DNA of 64,000 nt, taken from Bacteroidales bacterium. GTDB taxonomy: Bacteria; Bacteroidota; Bacteroidia; Bacteroidales; FEN-979. Below are positions 1 to 9,087 of this stretch, one piece after another. Numbering within the stretch: the first letter of the stretch is position 1; every line of letters starts with the position of its first letter. A program made the translations under genes and the position numbers. The notes below the pieces were generated by a model. It made no database searches and was not told the DNA's origin. It worked only from the letters and a program-made list of their open reading frames with translations. The stretch lies in assembly GCA_030681475.1 (NCBI GenBank), contig JAUXWT010000100.1:1-64000 (forward strand). Direction: 5' to 3'.

Positions 1-79
1 AAGCTAAATAAATACGTTGCTGTTTCTCGTTTAGAAATGGCAACACCTTTTCGATTTTTTTATCTATGGACATTTTCAT
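1..79 (-). CDS. Partial transposase N-terminus (ISAzo13-like), runs off left edge
   Basis: Reading leftwards from the ATG at 79, 26 codons are open to the window edge. A second in-frame ATG is at 73. The segment ending LPFLNEKQQRIYLA resembles the N-terminal helix of ISAzo13-type DDE transposases, where a stretch like 'LNEKQ.R.. A' precedes the helix-turn-helix. Only 26 residues are visible, so the family call is an inference from a short motif. Just upstream of it (to the right) lies a T9SS sorting-domain remnant with no start, which fits an insertion sequence that landed in a gene. The terminal inverted repeat cannot be tested because the other end is outside the window. Confidence 0.45.
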   Translation of the reverse strand, partial: MKMSIDKKIEKVLPFLNEKQQRIYLA

Positions 80-251
80 GCCCACAAATATAATACAAAT
101 TATTTCAAATGTCAATGTTATTTATTAACAGACCCTAAGTGGTTTTTTATTTGCTTATCCTTCCCAGAATACTCTTTTAATATCCTGTACAACAATATTT
201 TAGAATAATGATATTGGAGTACACACGTACCGCTACATTCACATTTAGTAA

Positions 252-509
252 TTAGCTAAACAGAGGAACAAAATACACGTATTTCCAAACCCTGCCCATG
301 AAATAATTTTTAGCTCACTCTCTGAATATAACTTTAAATCCGGAGTGGTTGAACTGTATGGATCTGATGGTAAGATAGTTCGCAGACTTGATAAACGCGA
401 ACCGGATACAACAATCACCTTAGGCGTTGCTGACCTGCGGCCGGGACAGTACCTTCTGCGGATCAAAGCTCCGGGCTGCCTGGTAAGCCGGAAGATTGTC
501 ATTGAATAG
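252..509 (+). pseudogene. Orphan T9SS type A sorting domain (3' remnant of a secreted-protein gene)
   Basis: An open stretch of 85 codons follows a stop at 249-251 and ends at TAG 507-509. From about 279 it reads as a complete T9SS C-terminal sorting domain: VFPNPAHEI, then a beta-rich region with VELYGSDGK, then LRPGQYLLRI and a final basic-hydrophobic strand ending IVIE. This is the standard layout of the roughly 75-residue Por sorting domain. There is no plausible start codon and no secreted body upstream. The partial transposase at 1-79 reads away from it, so the body was probably removed by an insertion or deletion near 80-250. It is not expected to be expressed as a functional cargo protein. 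Confidence 0.8.
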
Positions 510-576
510 CAGCGAGCGGATTTGGAAGTCTGGACGCGTATTTTCGTGACAGATAACCCACTCCATCCCAAAAACA

Positions 577-640
577 CGAAGACGCAAAGACCCGCAAAAT
601 AAATTGTTGAAATTCAACATTTTGCGCCTTTGCGTCTTCG
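577..640. repeat. Nested inverted repeat with 'gacgcaaag' arms
   Basis: Three nested arm pairs can be read directly. The outer pair is CGAAGACGCAAAG (577-589) with CTTTGCGTCTTCG (628-640). The middle pair is CGCAAAAT (593-600) with ATTTTGCG (619-626). The inner pair is TGTTGAA (605-611) with TTCAACA (613-619). The element lies between the 3' ends of the T9SS remnant and the large T9SS gene, so a transcript from either strand could form a long hairpin. It may act as a bidirectional terminator or stabiliser, but no strong U tract follows. A related 'gacgcaaa' inverted repeat occurs at 61101-61168. Confidence 0.7.
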
Positions 641-656
641 CAGTGAAGAGGGTAAT

Positions 657-3600
657 TTATTCCTTAATGATCTTCACAACACCTGTTTGTTCACCGGAAA
701 ATACCCTCATGAAATAAATCCCGGAAGGTTTTCCGTCAAGCGTAAATACATGCTTGTTCTCGCCTGTGAAATTATAATTCAGGATCTTGTCACCCTGCAT
801 ACCATAAATTTCAACTTTCACGGCAGAATTTTGTGATGCTTCACCCAATTCAAGTGTGAATGAACCTGTTGTCGGATTCGGGTAAACCTTGTAGAACTCC
901 TGTTCCTTGTCCGTAATTACCGGGTTTGTGCCGGTCAATGGACTGGCGGGTACAGGAGGAATATAACACCAGGGGCCTGTTGGTGCAATATAACCATGCA
1001 GGTATCCCCCCCATGCTACAGAGGCTCCGGGTAAAAACCGGATGTTCTGTCCGGCGATCATGGTGATGCTGCCTGCGCCCTGAACGGCAAATGTAGTTCC
1101 GCCGCCTGCAAGGGTTATGGTTTGTTGCGCATTGTAACAAACATTCGCTAACGCAGAAATGGTGACGTTTTGCGCATTGAAGTTGTCTGGAATCAAACCG
1201 TCGGAGACCCGTACATCGTCAATGCAAACCCCATAGCCATATTTAGCGTTCCCTTCGAAGGCGATGTAATAATCACCCGTCTTACCTGGAAGTGCTAATG
1301 TTTCCTGCGTCCAGGTCGAGATATCTGACGTATAGGTGGCCAACTGCGTCCAGGTCCCTCCTGCCGAAGTTTTATAGAATACCGTCAGCTGATCCTGGTC
1401 GGGCGCCCAGTACGTCTGGGTATGCCAGAACTTGAGTTGCGGGGTAGTGACGGCGGTCAGGTTTAATGGCGGGGTGATCAGCTTTGTTTTATGATCCCCG
1501 GTAGCTTCAACGAAGAGATTGGCATTATATGTCCCGCTGTGGGCTGTGCTGGGATTGCCATATACGCTTCCATTTCTGAACGTCCAGTTTACTCCTGAAG
1601 CGTTTACCTGTTCCTGCGACCAGCAGGCAGGTATTGCCCCCCCATTCTCAAATCCTTCATTCCATGGGAATGCTGAAACCGGACCATCTCCAACCTGCAC
1701 ATCATCGATACAAACCCCCCAGCCATATTTGGCATTCCCTTCGAATGCGATGTAATAATCACTGGTCGGATTGGGCAGCGGTATTGCTTCCAGCGTCCAG
1801 GTTGCGAAGTTTGATGTATAGGAGACAAGTTGTATCCAACTGCCGCCAGCCGAAGTTTTATAGAATACAGTCAACTGATCCTGGTCCGGGGACCATAACT
1901 CCTGTGTGTGCCAGAATTTGAGCTGCGCGCTGCATAGGGTGGTCAGGTTTAATGCCGGGGTGATCAGCCTTGTTTTATTATCAGCTGCAGTGGCATCCAT
2001 GAGACGTGCATTATAAGTTCCGCTATGGGCCGCAGCAGGATGAATGCCCCCGTTTCCTGTTACGAAGTCCCAGTTTATCCCTGAACCGTTCACCTGTTCC
2101 TGTGTCCAGCAAGTCGGGATCAACCCTCCGTTCTCAAATCCTTCATTCCAGGGGAACGATGTGACGGTACAGTTGGTCACATTAATATAGTTGGTCTTTG
2201 TTTCCGGGTCACTGCCATACCCATTGGTAGCGGTGAGGGTTACGGAATACAAACCGGTAGCGGTGAACTTTACCTGTGGATTTTGTGAAGTTGAGGTTGT
2301 TCCGTTCAGGTATGTGACGGTTGCCGGCGCAAAACTCCAGCTCCAGCTTGTAGGCGTGTTGCTTGACAGGTCGGTGAAATTAACCTGGGCGTTTATGAAT
2401 GGGTTCGTGTTGCTTGCAGAAAAATCGGCGACAGGCGCTGATGCACCGGTGGAATACAAATCCGATTGCCACAATCCTCTTCCAGAAGTGGCGGCCCTGA
2501 TCCTGCTGAGCGAAGGGCTGGCGTTGTAATATATTTCGAGTTCATTGACAACCACATTGGGCAACCCGGTTGAAAACAGGGTCCAGTTTGCAGCGCCAAC
2601 CTTAACATAAACGCCTAAATCGGTTCCGACATATAATTCCACCTGGCCGGTGTTTTGTTTGTTCTGAATTATATTCATCACCGGAAGCGCTGGCAGACCA
2701 GTTGAGATACTGGCCCAGGTCGAGCCGCCATTGGTCGTTTGATAGACCCTGTTGCTGCTGTAATTCCCCAGGGTAACCCAAGCGGTGTTCGGATCGTTGT
2801 TTTTAACACAAACAGAGGTAATGTCGCCCGAAGCTGTCGGGATAGTTCCTGTTATATTCGTCCAGGAAGTTCCGCCATTGGTCGTCCTGTATAAAATAGA
2901 TGATGTTGCAGCATAGATGTAGCTTGAATTTGAAGAAGCTACCGTGATGGTTAGAATATTCGAACCGCCCCATGTGCTTATTTTAGTCCATGTGGTACCC
3001 TGGTTTGTTGACTTAAAAACATCCTGGTATCCGAAATATACAGTTGTATTTACGTTGGGGTCAATTGCGAAGGGTGAAACCCAGGAGGGAGACCCGGTCA
3101 GGCCTGCCGTAATCGATGACCAGTTGACCCCATGATTTGTAGATCTTCTCAACGCCCCATTTTGGAATTCACCATACAAGGTGTTCTGGTTGGTATAATC
3201 GATCGCACAATCCATGCCGTCTCCTCCCAATACATCACTCCAGGAGCCTGAAAGGAAAGCTTTGGTGCCGTTGTCTTGTAAACCGATAATATTCTCATTA
3301 GCAACTGTTTGTGCAACACCTAAACGATATAATTGGCTGGTAATCAACCCGCTTCCGATATAGGTCCATAGGGCGCCGCTGTTGGTCGTCTTGTAGATTC
3401 CGCCATCATTACATTCAAAAAGGGTTGAAGCGCCGTTCTGATAAGCCATGAAATGCTTGTCGGCATGCACTTCCTGCACACCGCAGTCTCCTGCCCAATG
3501 GCTGCTCATTGTCCATGATGTGCCACCGTTAGTAGATCTCCAGGTGTTAACCCCGCCTACAAACACAGTATTGGCATTGGTAGGATCGGTGGCGATGCAC

Positions 3601-4796
3601 AGGTCATAACCTGCCTGGCCTCCTGTAGCATTGGTGCTGCACTGATTGTGTAATATGTTGATGGTTGTACCGAGGAAAACCGGTGAAAACGTTGCACCAT
3701 TGTCTGTTGATTTGTAAATTGCGGCAAGGCCGTCGTTAACATCGCTCACAACCGCATAAACGATGGCCGCGTTGTTTGGTGAAACAGCAATTTCTGTCCT
3801 GTAGTGGGCGGTGCTGAGTGTCGCAGCCCAAGTGGAACCATCATTAACTGACCGGTAGATATCCCCGGTTCTTGTGGATGCGCAGATGATGGAGGGATTA
3901 CCAGGATTAAATTCCATATCGCCGAATTCAGTGGCAGTTAACAGAGTCCATGAGGTTCCGCCATTAATAGTCTTGTAAACACCTACGGAGGTTGCTGCGT
4001 ATAAAAGGCTGTTATTTGACGGGTGAATCAGCAACCGGTAAACACGACGGTACTGATTGGCTGTGAAGGATAATCCGGTTGCATTCCAGGTCGTTCCCCC
4101 GTCGGTGGATTTAAGAACACCCACGCTGTTATTGTCATTGTATTGGCCGCCACCCAAACTCCACATGCTTCCGCCGTTTTTGTCTCCCGTGGCAATATAA
4201 ATAACGTCGGGGGATGAGACCGGCCGGTAAGCAACAATGTCACTCACCCCCAAAACGGCATTCTGATCACCAAGAGGTGTCCAGTTTGTTCCGCCATCCG
4301 AAGTTTTCCAGATACCTCCTGAGGGGGATCCCACATATAAGGTATTGTTGTCTCCTGAGATAAATCCGACACAATTCAACCGTCCCAATCCTGCATATCC
4401 GCCCGGCGAACTGGTAGGCCCTAAACTTGTCCAGTTGCCAGCCGGACTGTCTGTTTCGGGATTTTCCGATAAGTATTTTGCAAACTCCTCACCGGCTGAT
4501 GTTTTAGGGAATTCGCCGGTTTCCTTGACAATTCTTTTTTCCATGTGCCATTCCCAGCGTTTGAATTGTTTCCACCCGAACGCCTTGGTCTCTTCACCTT
4601 TGTCATTTTTATAGTACCCGTTGTTAACATTTAACGGGGTCCAGTAATCATTGAATGCTTTTTGAATTTCATAAAAAGTCAAATTGCCTTTCTGTAGTTT
4701 TTCTTGTGGAAGATTGTCTGTCCACGGCTGTGCTGCCATATAATTGGTAAATACAATGAATAACAACAAGGATAAAAAAATGGTAATTTTTTTCAT
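657..4796 (-). CDS. T9SS-secreted beta-propeller / PKD / choice-of-anchor J protein
   Basis: A 1379-residue exported protein. It has a signal peptide of about 22 residues (MKKITIFLSLLLFIVF...). About residues 130-770 hold some eleven BNR/sortilin-type repeats of the form S-T-D/N-G-G-T-x-W, predicting one or two beta-propellers. A PKD-like domain follows at about 785-880 (VADFSASNTNPF...). Two tandem copies of a choice-of-anchor J (MAM-like) domain follow at about 880-1040 and 1040-1200, each opening with FPWNEGFENGG. The T9SS type A sorting domain occupies about 1300-1379 (VYPNPTTGSF). The family is secreted by T9SS and either released or anchored at the surface. The substrate is unknown; BNR propellers often bind or process glycans or protein partners, but no catalytic motif is visible. 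The two anchor-J copies are close at DNA level, pointing to a recent internal duplication. Confidence 0.9.
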   Translation of the reverse strand: MKKITIFLSLLLFIVFTNYMAAQPWTDNLPQEKLQKGNLTFYEIQKAFNDYWTPLNVNNGYYKNDKGEETKAFGWKQFKRWEWHMEKRIVKETGEFPKTSAGEEFAKYLSENPETDSPAGNWTSLGPTSSPGGYAGLGRLNCVGFISGDNNTLYVGSPSGGIWKTSDGGTNWTPLGDQNAVLGVSDIVAYRPVSSPDVIYIATGDKNGGSMWSLGGGQYNDNNSVGVLKSTDGGTTWNATGLSFTANQYRRVYRLLIHPSNNSLLYAATSVGVYKTINGGTSWTLLTATEFGDMEFNPGNPSIICASTRTGDIYRSVNDGSTWAATLSTAHYRTEIAVSPNNAAIVYAVVSDVNDGLAAIYKSTDNGATFSPVFLGTTINILHNQCSTNATGGQAGYDLCIATDPTNANTVFVGGVNTWRSTNGGTSWTMSSHWAGDCGVQEVHADKHFMAYQNGASTLFECNDGGIYKTTNSGALWTYIGSGLITSQLYRLGVAQTVANENIIGLQDNGTKAFLSGSWSDVLGGDGMDCAIDYTNQNTLYGEFQNGALRRSTNHGVNWSSITAGLTGSPSWVSPFAIDPNVNTTVYFGYQDVFKSTNQGTTWTKISTWGGSNILTITVASSNSSYIYAATSSILYRTTNGGTSWTNITGTIPTASGDITSVCVKNNDPNTAWVTLGNYSSNRVYQTTNGGSTWASISTGLPALPVMNIIQNKQNTGQVELYVGTDLGVYVKVGAANWTLFSTGLPNVVVNELEIYYNASPSLSRIRAATSGRGLWQSDLYSTGASAPVADFSASNTNPFINAQVNFTDLSSNTPTSWSWSFAPATVTYLNGTTSTSQNPQVKFTATGLYSVTLTATNGYGSDPETKTNYINVTNCTVTSFPWNEGFENGGLIPTCWTQEQVNGSGINWDFVTGNGGIHPAAAHSGTYNARLMDATAADNKTRLITPALNLTTLCSAQLKFWHTQELWSPDQDQLTVFYKTSAGGSWIQLVSYTSNFATWTLEAIPLPNPTSDYYIAFEGNAKYGWGVCIDDVQVGDGPVSAFPWNEGFENGGAIPACWSQEQVNASGVNWTFRNGSVYGNPSTAHSGTYNANLFVEATGDHKTKLITPPLNLTAVTTPQLKFWHTQTYWAPDQDQLTVFYKTSAGGTWTQLATYTSDISTWTQETLALPGKTGDYYIAFEGNAKYGYGVCIDDVRVSDGLIPDNFNAQNVTISALANVCYNAQQTITLAGGGTTFAVQGAGSITMIAGQNIRFLPGASVAWGGYLHGYIAPTGPWCYIPPVPASPLTGTNPVITDKEQEFYKVYPNPTTGSFTLELGEASQNSAVKVEIYGMQGDKILNYNFTGENKHVFTLDGKPSGIYFMRVFSGEQTGVVKIIKE

Positions 4797-5138
4797 AATG
4801 AGAATTTTTTAGGTTCATAAATTGCACAATATTCGCAGGGAAACAGTGAAAATAATACGGACCGTAAATATGACTGAATTTACTTTTAACTCCATGACCG
4901 TTTACTCCCACGAAACAGACTTATTAATTGTTTGTAAAGTTAAACATTATTAAGACTAAATATACATAATATAAATATTTTTTTTGATTGGCCTGTGAAT
5001 GTGGTCATTATGAATAAAAAAAACTGGTTTGACTGAAATTTCCGGCAACTGCCTATTTGAAAAACGGACCAGATACCCTGGTGCAACTCAGGCATCTGAT
5101 CTTTCCAATGAATACAGCAGGGGACTTGGCTACCTTAT
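4797..5138. other. Intergenic region
   Basis: This AT-rich 342-base stretch lies upstream of the large T9SS gene and downstream of the FAD oxidase remnant. It should hold the T9SS gene promoter, but I find no exact TAnnTTTG box; the closest is a TAACTTTA-like sequence near 4940 on the minus strand. No coding sequence or RNA gene is apparent. Confidence 0.4.
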
Positions 5139-6069
5139 TTATTTATGCGGGGCAATATTCTGATTGACACGAAAGAAATTATCCGGGTCGTATCTCTTTT
5201 TAATTTTGGTTAAACGGTCGTAGTTATGTTTGTAACTGGCCTGAACGCGATCCTGTCCCTCGTCCATCATGAAGTTGGAATATGCTCCTCCCGATGAAAA
5301 TGGGTGCGTTGCATTCCAGTATTCTTTACACCATTTGGTGATTTTATCGCTGTTTGCCGGATCCGGATCCACGCCTACAACCACACCTGCATATTTTGCA
5401 TCGCGATATGCCCATGGCGTATCTTCCGACCCAACCCTGCCGGCTGCACCGCTCACCGGATATAAATGCATTTGAGAAAGTGGAGTTGGTATGCTGGAAC
5501 CGAATTTTAAATGCTGCGCCCTTACCTCGGGGCCAAGGTCGTTAAAAAAGTCTGCGCGCCAATACCACTGTATTCCCGGTGGAAATAGCCCGTCAAATAA
5601 AGTCTGTACCCACGGATAGGGCATTTCGCCTATATGTTCAAAGAGCGGGTTCATCGCTAATACAGGCTTGAAGGCCTCTTTTGCCTTTACCATGTCGCCT
5701 GTATAACACCACACGATGCCACAGAATTGCTTGTTGTGCAGATGGGGCGGGAAAGGAGCGCCAGGGATAATCAGCGTTGCGATAAAACCATTCATCTCAT
5801 CTGGCGCTTTGTTCAAAAAACCGTGATACCATTCCATTATTTCTTCGGTCTTTTCAATCGGCCACAGGGAAGGGCCTCCGAAAACAGTTTTTACCTCATG
5901 CGCCTGGAATTTGAATGAAGTCACGATTCCAAAATTTCCGCCTCCGCCGCGAATGGCCCAAAACAGATCGGAGTTTTGAGCAGCATTTACCGTAACAAAT
6001 GAACCATCTGCCAGAACCATATCTGCCTCCAATAACGGACACGTTTATATCTTTTATTGCTGTTTTCAT
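5139..6069 (-). pseudogene. Truncated FAD-linked oxidase (berberine bridge enzyme family)
   Basis: The intact reading frame (5139-6032) starts at LLEADMVLADGSF and gives 297 residues. It has the second half of the FAD-binding PCMH domain (ADGSFV...LFWAIRGGGGNFGIV) and the C-terminal BBE domain (YDPDNFFRVNQNI). Full-length relatives have about 100-150 more N-terminal residues carrying the FAD-linking His and the GGG..G..R..GL region; these are absent. The only start is TTG at 6032, with an in-frame TAA 12 bases upstream. In another frame an ATG at 6069 opens MKTAIKDINV, which looks like the usual beginning of this family. I infer an internal deletion that removed the middle and shifted the frame. 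It would not bind FAD normally. Confidence 0.75.
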
Positions 6070-6448
6070 GTTATTATTTTTAAATTATTCCTGAATTATT
6101 TGACTGGCGATGATCAATTTCGTTCAATGTCGAGCGAATGACAAACGCCTGATATTGCAAACTTATACATTGCATATAGTTCCGGCAACGACTTTTGGTT
6201 CAAATGTGAGCAATTTTAATTCACAGGGACAAATATCATTAATATTGAATTACGATGGGTTTACCGCTTTAATTACGCGACAAAGTCAAATAGTAACATC
6301 TGGTTAAAGGAAAGTGTGGTCCCGTCGAGATAAATCCCAATGTTTATTTAGAAATTCCTTATAGTGACCTGTTTGACAGCGCTATCTTTCATACCTTTGG
6401 CACCCGAAGATAAGTTCTTCCTCCGGTAATCGAAAAAGTAATCGGGCA
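6070..6448. other. Intergenic region with histidine kinase promoter
   Basis: No gene or RNA is recognisable between the decayed oxidase and the histidine kinase. The last 80 bases hold a good promoter candidate (listed separately). The rest is AT-rich with only short open frames that lack family resemblance. Confidence 0.4.
6372..6399 (+). promoter_or_regulatory. Bacteroidetes-type promoter for the histidine kinase operon
   Basis: TTTG at 6372-6375 and TACCTTTG at 6392-6399 (consensus TAnnTTTG) with a 16-base spacer, slightly shorter than usual. The start codon is at 6449, giving a leader of about 45 bases. Confidence 0.5.
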
Positions 6449-8230
6449 ATGAAAAAAACTACATTAAGAACGCAGTTATTCAAACGACTGATTGTTCTTT
6501 TGCTATTGATGTCATTGATTGCTGTTTCCGGAATCATTGTTACTGCCGTATTGAAGCGGACCAGCAACAAGATCGTTTTTGAATATCTCGAACTGAATGC
6601 AGTTCAGGAGCTGAGACTTGCATTCAACAAAACATTTATCCCGGCATATAACTATCTGATTTACCATGAACCGGCTGAGCTTCTCCATTTCCGATCAAGG
6701 CTTGATTCAACACACCGTCATCTGGATTACTGCAAAACGATTCTTTCTAAAACCCACTCCAAAGAATTACTGGAAACATTTGAGAATCATCTGGCATATT
6801 TCGAGAACATGGTTCTGAATACGGAGAACACAGATTTTGATATAATTAAAAACCGAAAGCTTATTCCAATATTAGACGATCTGATCGATAGTTCAACTCA
6901 AATGATTGAACAAATTATTTTTGAAACCAAACAGGAAATTGATGAATGTATCGCGTTGAATACAACAGCGGTAACCCACAGTTCAGTTACAATTATACTT
7001 CTTTCGTGCAGTGTAATCCTCATCGGATTTATCATAGGCAGCTTATTTGTTCGGAAAATAGTACAGCCATTGAGAAATCTTGTTTCGTTTACCAGGGAGG
7101 TGGCCGATGGTAATCTGGATGTGATTGCCGGAACCAGTTCACGCAACGAACTGGAGGATTTGGCTGCAGCATTTAACCATATGGTTGATAATCTGCGACT
7201 AACAACGGTTTCCATGGATTTATTTAATAATATCCTGACCAGCATGCAGGAACTTGTTGTGGTGGTTGATGTAGATGGCAGGATCGTTCTGGTTAACAAT
7301 GCCGCGAGCCGATTGCTTGGATATAATGATGATGAATTACCGGGAAAGCCGGTTGACTTGCTTTTTGAGAAATCCGGTGCATATAGCCGGGATGATGTTC
7401 TTAAGCTGACCTCGTTAAAATGCATAGAAAATGAGTATGTAACCAAAACAGGACAAAAAATTCCAATTCTGTTGTCATATGCTGATCTGCGTAATAAAAT
7501 GGCTGAATTAACCGGATTTATCATGGTTGCTGCAGATATAACAGAGATACGGGCGGCCGAAAGAAATCTTGAATTCATCCGCAGAAAAACAATGATAGAC
7601 CTGAATGATGTTCAGGAAAAAGAGCGGTTGAGAATTGCAAAGGACCTGCATGATGGATTAGGACAAATGTTAACCGGGATTTCGTATTATGTTGAAAATA
7701 ATTTCAGCGAAAAAGCTGAACCCGGCTCCGAATTGAGTGAACATATTGATAACATTCAAAACCAAATTGACGCTGCCATTAAGGAATCAAAGATCATTGC
7801 ATATGATTTGATCCCGATGCAATTAAAAGACTTTGGCTTGTCTGCCGCCATTGCTGTTATGGTCGATCGCTTAAATGCCCGGCAAAAGACAAAATTTGTT
7901 TTCTCTGAATTCAACATTCACAGCCGGCTTGATGAAAAATTGGAAAAGGCGCTATACCGGATTGTACAGGAGGCTACGAACAACGTGGTAAAACATGCAC
8001 AGGCGGAACTAGCGCAGGTTCAACTGATTAAACACGACAATTCAATTTCGCTGATAGTTGTTGACGATGGAAAAGGATTCAATGCTGAAGGGATATCCCA
8101 TGGTTACAACAATAAAGGGCTCGGCCTTACCAGTATTCATGAACGTGTTGCCTCTTTCAACGGGCTGTTGAATATTACTTCAAAACCAGGCGCCGGAACC
8201 GAAATTCTAATCGAAATATATGACGAATAA
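6449..8230 (+). CDS. Membrane sensor histidine kinase (HAMP-PAS-HisKA_3)
   Basis: A 593-residue sensor kinase of the NarX/DegS-like class. It has TM helix 1 at about 12-34, a helical periplasmic region of about 140 residues, TM helix 2 at about 179-202, a HAMP linker to about 250, a PAS domain at about 255-370 (VVVVDVDGRIVLVNN), a HisKA_3 dimerisation domain with the phospho-acceptor in AKDLHDGLGQ (His401), and a HATPase domain with N box EATNNVVKHAQ and G boxes DDGKGF and GLGLTSI. The downstream LuxR-type regulator overlaps its last 11 bases, so the two form one translationally coupled pair. The periplasmic part resembles a four-helix-bundle ligand domain; the ligand is unknown. The adjacent multiheme cytochrome is a possible target. 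Confidence 0.92.
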   Translation: MKKTTLRTQLFKRLIVLLLLMSLIAVSGIIVTAVLKRTSNKIVFEYLELNAVQELRLAFNKTFIPAYNYLIYHEPAELLHFRSRLDSTHRHLDYCKTILSKTHSKELLETFENHLAYFENMVLNTENTDFDIIKNRKLIPILDDLIDSSTQMIEQIIFETKQEIDECIALNTTAVTHSSVTIILLSCSVILIGFIIGSLFVRKIVQPLRNLVSFTREVADGNLDVIAGTSSRNELEDLAAAFNHMVDNLRLTTVSMDLFNNILTSMQELVVVVDVDGRIVLVNNAASRLLGYNDDELPGKPVDLLFEKSGAYSRDDVLKLTSLKCIENEYVTKTGQKIPILLSYADLRNKMAELTGFIMVAADITEIRAAERNLEFIRRKTMIDLNDVQEKERLRIAKDLHDGLGQMLTGISYYVENNFSEKAEPGSELSEHIDNIQNQIDAAIKESKIIAYDLIPMQLKDFGLSAAIAVMVDRLNARQKTKFVFSEFNIHSRLDEKLEKALYRIVQEATNNVVKHAQAELAQVQLIKHDNSISLIVVDDGKGFNAEGISHGYNNKGLGLTSIHERVASFNGLLNITSKPGAGTEILIEIYDE

Positions 8231-8885
8231 AGTTATGTATAACATCTTATTGGTCGACGACCATGATCTGATCCTCGACGGACTCAGAACGATGCTTGCC
8301 AAAGCCAATGAATTCCGTGTGATAGGCGAAGCAAATAGTGGGAAGGAGGCTGTCGAAAAGACATCAGAGTTACGCCCCGATATAGTAATCATGGATATTT
8401 CAATGCCTGAGATGTCGGGAATTGAGGCGACTGAAATAATAAAAAGGAAATATCAGGAAGTAAAGATCATTGCGCTAACACAGCACGAATCAACTGATTA
8501 TATCATGCAAATGCTTAAAGCCGGCGCTGATGGCTACTTGTTGAAAAACTGTAAGCGGACAGAATTGATAGAGGCAATACAGACAGTATTGAGGAATGAA
8601 AAATACCTTGGTAAAAACGTCTCTTCAATTCTCGCAGAAGGTTTGTATCAATCGCAAAATACAGAGCCCGTAATCCCGGAAAACAAGATCATCCTGACAC
8701 CAAGGGAAATAGAGATTATCAAGCTCATTTCTACGGATATCAGCAACAAGGAAATTGCTGAAAAACTGAATATCAGTCTAAGGACAGTGGAAACACACCG
8801 CCGGAATATCATGCTGAAACTTAATGTGAAAAATGTTGTTGCGCTGGTAAGATATGCTGTAAAACATGGCATTGCCGATGTATGA
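8220..8885 (+). CDS. NarL/FixJ-family response regulator
   Basis: A 221-residue regulator with an N-terminal receiver domain (acidic pocket VDDHD, phospho-acceptor in IVIMDISMP, Asp59 from the first ATG) and a C-terminal LuxR-type helix-turn-helix (LTPREIEIIKLI, then ISLRTVETHRRNI). The first ATG at 8220 overlaps the kinase gene; a second ATG at 8235 (MYNILLVDDHD) matches the usual family start equally well. It is the cognate partner of the kinase just upstream. A transcriptional activator role is expected. Its targets are not visible here, though the cytochrome gene about 200 bases downstream is a candidate. Confidence 0.93.
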   Translation: MTNKVMYNILLVDDHDLILDGLRTMLAKANEFRVIGEANSGKEAVEKTSELRPDIVIMDISMPEMSGIEATEIIKRKYQEVKIIALTQHESTDYIMQMLKAGADGYLLKNCKRTELIEAIQTVLRNEKYLGKNVSSILAEGLYQSQNTEPVIPENKIILTPREIEIIKLISTDISNKEIAEKLNISLRTVETHRRNIMLKLNVKNVVALVRYAVKHGIADV

Positions 8886-9087
8886 ATCCCCGTTTCTCCA
8901 CTGATTGTTAATCTCGCCATTGGTATACCGGTTACCAAGGATTCATGTTCTTATATGAAGGAGGCTAAGAAAGGTCGGGAACTACGTAATCCATGGTATA
9001 TAAAATTAAGTAAATTCAGCGATTGTACAGGTAAAACAAGTGTTTTAATATTGCAAAACGCTTTAGTTGAACCTTAAAACAAATACA

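Noticed and set aside
6898-7578. 226-codon frame antisense to the histidine kinase
   Set aside because: It lies wholly within the kinase gene, has no family resemblance and is explained by base composition of the true frame.
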